DNA from: Thermotogaceae bacterium
GTDB taxonomy: Bacteria; Thermotogota; Thermotogae; B21-G9; HyVt-16
NCBI GenBank assembly: GCA_011043375.1
Contig: DQYP01000228.1
Span: 1-14,211 of the forward strand
Direction of reading: 5' to 3'
DNA length: 14,211 bases
Both the position numbers and the translations under genes were made by a program. Below the pieces are notes generated by a model. That model ran no database searches. It had not been told where the DNA came from and saw nothing but the letters and a program-made list of their open reading frames with translations. This document shows positions 12,357 through 14,211 of the stretch, piece by piece (positions within the stretch are counted from its first letter, which is position 1; each line of letters begins with the position of its first letter).

Positions 12357-13613
12357 TTATTTGTCAGACCAATATTCTGCCCATTTTTTAGCTACTTCTT
12401 CCACAGTTTTTTGACCAAGAAGCACCGATTGCATATCGTGTTGATGAATTTCCGGCCAACCTGGCCATTTTGGAGAACTAAGTGGGTACTTTGCAAAGAC
12501 GTATTTATCTGTATTGGTCATTTCCTCTGCCCACGCTTTGTAAACACCTGTGCTGAAATATGGATCGTTTTCGAAGACTGAGGAATGAACTGGTAATGGA
12601 CCATACTTTTGGTTGTAGTATGCGTTGATTTCCGGACTGCACATGAATTTTATGAATTCCCAAGCCTCTTCTTTATGTTTGGAATAACTTGGAATTCCGA
12701 GTCCACTGAATCCAAAATCAAGATATAATTTTCCTGAAGGACCGACTGGAAGAGGAATGACCGTGTACTTATCTCTTCCAAGCATTTTATCAACCAGCGC
12801 AACTGTATCAGGATCTTGGATCAAGAACGGTGTTATACCGGATACGAAGGCGTTAACTTGTTCGTTGAATCCCCAATTTATACCATCTTTTGGAACTGCA
12901 TTATCGAACAACCTTTTGTACATCCTCAAACCTTCTATAGCTCTTGGATCGTTAAAATATGGTTTTCCATCCAATTTCTTATAAATATTGTTTGGATCGA
13001 TATCACTCAAGAACGAAGTGGCAAATAGATCTGAAAATTTAAATTCCCATGATTTCCCTCTGAAACCAAAACCGTACTGATTCTTCGATGGATCGGTTAT
13101 CTCTTCACAGAGTGCCACTAATTCACTGAGTGTTTTTGGATAGTAATTAACCCCAAGTTTTTTCAGGATGTCGGTTCTGACAAACAGAGCTTTTATGAAT
13201 ATACTCTGTGGAACAAGATATGCTGTATTGTTCACAGTTCTGGCTGCTTCCCACGCAACTGGAAGAAGTGTTTTTGCATCTTTCCATTTTGCAAAGTAAG
13301 GTTCAAGATTTTCCAGCTTGCCGTTATTGACAAATTGCTTCACCGTGTAGTCTCTGACTTCTATAATATCGAGTGGCTGATTTGCGTTCAACATCATCGT
13401 CAATTTCTGATCCGCTTCTTCGTATGGAGGTGATATCAATTTGATCTTTATGTTTGGATGTTCTGCTTCGAACTTCGATATCAACTCTTTCAAAAGTGCG
13501 GTTCTACCAGGACTCGTTAAAACTTCAAAGAACGTCAGTGTGACTGTTTTAGCAACTGCAAGGGAACCTATTAACAAACCAAGAACAAGAAAAAAGACGA
13601 GTAATTTCTTCAT
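12357..13613 (-). CDS. Extracellular solute-binding protein of a sugar-type ABC transporter (family 1)
   Basis: A 418-aa periplasmic binding protein of the MalE-like (SBP_bac_1) class. The ATG at 13613 is preceded by GGGGAGGG and begins a clear Sec signal peptide: MKK, a hydrophobic core (LLVFFLVLGLLIGSL) and AVA before Lys22, the likely cleavage point. There is no lipobox Cys. Reading frame upstream of this ATG overlaps the neighbouring gene and is unlikely to be translated. Family features are KFEAEHPNIKIKLISPPYEE near the mature N-terminus, FVSGITPFLIQDPD, LPVGPSGK, and the conserved C-terminal YSKHKEEAWEFIKFM. The preceding gene is a close paralogue ending 25 nt upstream, and no permease lies downstream. 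The ligand cannot be read from sequence; an oligosaccharide is the default family guess. Confidence 0.93.
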   Translation of the reverse strand: MKKLLVFFLVLGLLIGSLAVAKTVTLTFFEVLTSPGRTALLKELISKFEAEHPNIKIKLISPPYEEADQKLTMMLNANQPLDIIEVRDYTVKQFVNNGKLENLEPYFAKWKDAKTLLPVAWEAARTVNNTAYLVPQSIFIKALFVRTDILKKLGVNYYPKTLSELVALCEEITDPSKNQYGFGFRGKSWEFKFSDLFATSFLSDIDPNNIYKKLDGKPYFNDPRAIEGLRMYKRLFDNAVPKDGINWGFNEQVNAFVSGITPFLIQDPDTVALVDKMLGRDKYTVIPLPVGPSGKLYLDFGFSGLGIPSYSKHKEEAWEFIKFMCSPEINAYYNQKYGPLPVHSSVFENDPYFSTGVYKAWAEEMTNTDKYVFAKYPLSSPKWPGWPEIHQHDMQSVLLGQKTVEEVAKKWAEYWSDK

Positions 13614-13638
13614 AAAAATCCCTCCCCATTTAAGGAAT

Positions 13639-14211
13639 TCACTTACTCCAATATTCATTCCACTTCTTCAAAGCTTCATCCAACGAAAGTTTACCTAACA
13701 ACAAGGCCTGAAAGTCAGTTTGGAATATCGATCCTATCCATGCCGGCCATTTTGGTGAATCGAAAGGATATTTCACAAGTGGATACTTCTCTGGATGAGA
13801 TAGCATATAATCCCACGCTTTGTACAAACCAGTACTGAAATATGGATCCTTTTGATAGGTAACCGAATGTATCGGCAATCCACCGTAATTTTTATTAAAC
13901 CAAGCATTCACTTCAGGGCTCGACACGTACTTTATGAATTCCCAAGCAGCTTCTTTGTGTTTAGAATATGATGGAATAGCCAAACTTGTGAATCCAAAAT
14001 CTTGATACGTTTTTCCTGAAGGGCCTACTGGTAAAGGCAAAGCAGTAAATTTACTTGTATCAAGCACTTTGGCAATGAATGGGGCAGCATCTGGATCTTG
14101 TATTAAAAACGGCGTTATTCCAGAAACGAATGCATTGACTTGCTCACTGAATCCCCAATTTATGGCATCCTTTGGAGCTGTTTTACTTAATTTCAAATAG
14201 AATTCCCAACC
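13639..14211 (-). CDS. Extracellular solute-binding protein, paralogue of the next gene (C-terminal part)
   Basis: The frame is open to the right edge, giving the last ~190 residues; the signal peptide and N-terminal lobe lie outside the window. It aligns over its whole visible length with the C-terminal part of the binding protein at 12357-13613, about 60% identical when counted by eye. The stretch EQVNAFVSGITPFLIQDPD is identical, and SYSKHKEAAWEFIKY, DPYFSTG and SPKWPAW are closely shared. The end (KKWNEYWSK) is intact with a TGA stop. It lies 25 nt upstream of its paralogue with no terminator between, so the two should share a transcript. Confidence 0.92.
   Translation of the reverse strand, partial: GWEFYLKLSKTAPKDAINWGFSEQVNAFVSGITPFLIQDPDAAPFIAKVLDTSKFTALPLPVGPSGKTYQDFGFTSLAIPSYSKHKEAAWEFIKYVSSPEVNAWFNKNYGGLPIHSVTYQKDPYFSTGLYKAWDYMLSHPEKYPLVKYPFDSPKWPAWIGSIFQTDFQALLLGKLSLDEALKKWNEYWSK

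Noticed and set aside
13614..13658. Longer N-terminus for the first binding protein (15 extra residues starting MNIGVSEFL)
   Set aside because: The extension would place hydrophilic residues before the signal peptide and overlap the neighbouring gene. GGGGAGGG is correctly spaced for the ATG at 13613.

Overview
The window is AT-rich bacterial DNA with strong AGGAGG-type ribosome binding sites, frequent GTG and TTG starts, short or overlapping gene junctions and a complete bacterial V/A-type ATPase operon. With a Sec-signal sugar-binding protein that lacks a lipobox, this best fits a thermophilic fermenter, most likely a Thermotogota member (Pseudothermotoga-like). A clostridial thermophile is the main alternative. 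The taxonomic call is inference and no search was possible.

Layout. (1) 1-1329, + strand: the end of one and the whole of a second inner-membrane permease of a spermidine/putrescine-type ABC importer (PotB, PotC). (2) 10046-1355, - strand: nine V-type ATPase genes in the order H-C-I-K-F-E-A-B-D, followed 4 nt later by an ArsR-family regulator that closes the operon. An extended -10 promoter lies just upstream of H. (3) 10103-10776: an intergenic stretch of about 670 bp with an orphan rightward promoter, an AT-rich palindrome and a 222-bp inverted-repeat-bounded block of dispersed-repeat sequence. (4) 10777-11097, + strand: a small four-helix membrane protein built from an internal duplication. 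(5) 14211-11195, - strand: a sugar-uptake-like cluster of two tandem paralogous solute-binding proteins, an intrinsic terminator, and a URO-D/MtaA-superfamily protein. The upstream part of the cluster lies beyond the window.

How the genes work together. The ATPase operon encodes all expected parts of the rotary machine: the A3B3 head, D/F central shaft, C socket, E/H peripheral stalks, I stator and K ring. It is probably translationally coupled, since most ribosome binding sites lie over the stop codon of the preceding gene. The K subunit lacks the usual Na+-ligand pattern in both helices, which favours H+ coupling. The ArsR protein at the end of the operon is the most intriguing regulatory association.

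Both convergent gene pairs end in a hairpin that contains stop codons. I found no clearly new enzyme system. The items worth a second look are the ArsR-ATPase linkage, the paired-stop terminator, the intergenic block with the orphan promoter, and the URO-D-like protein in a transport locus.
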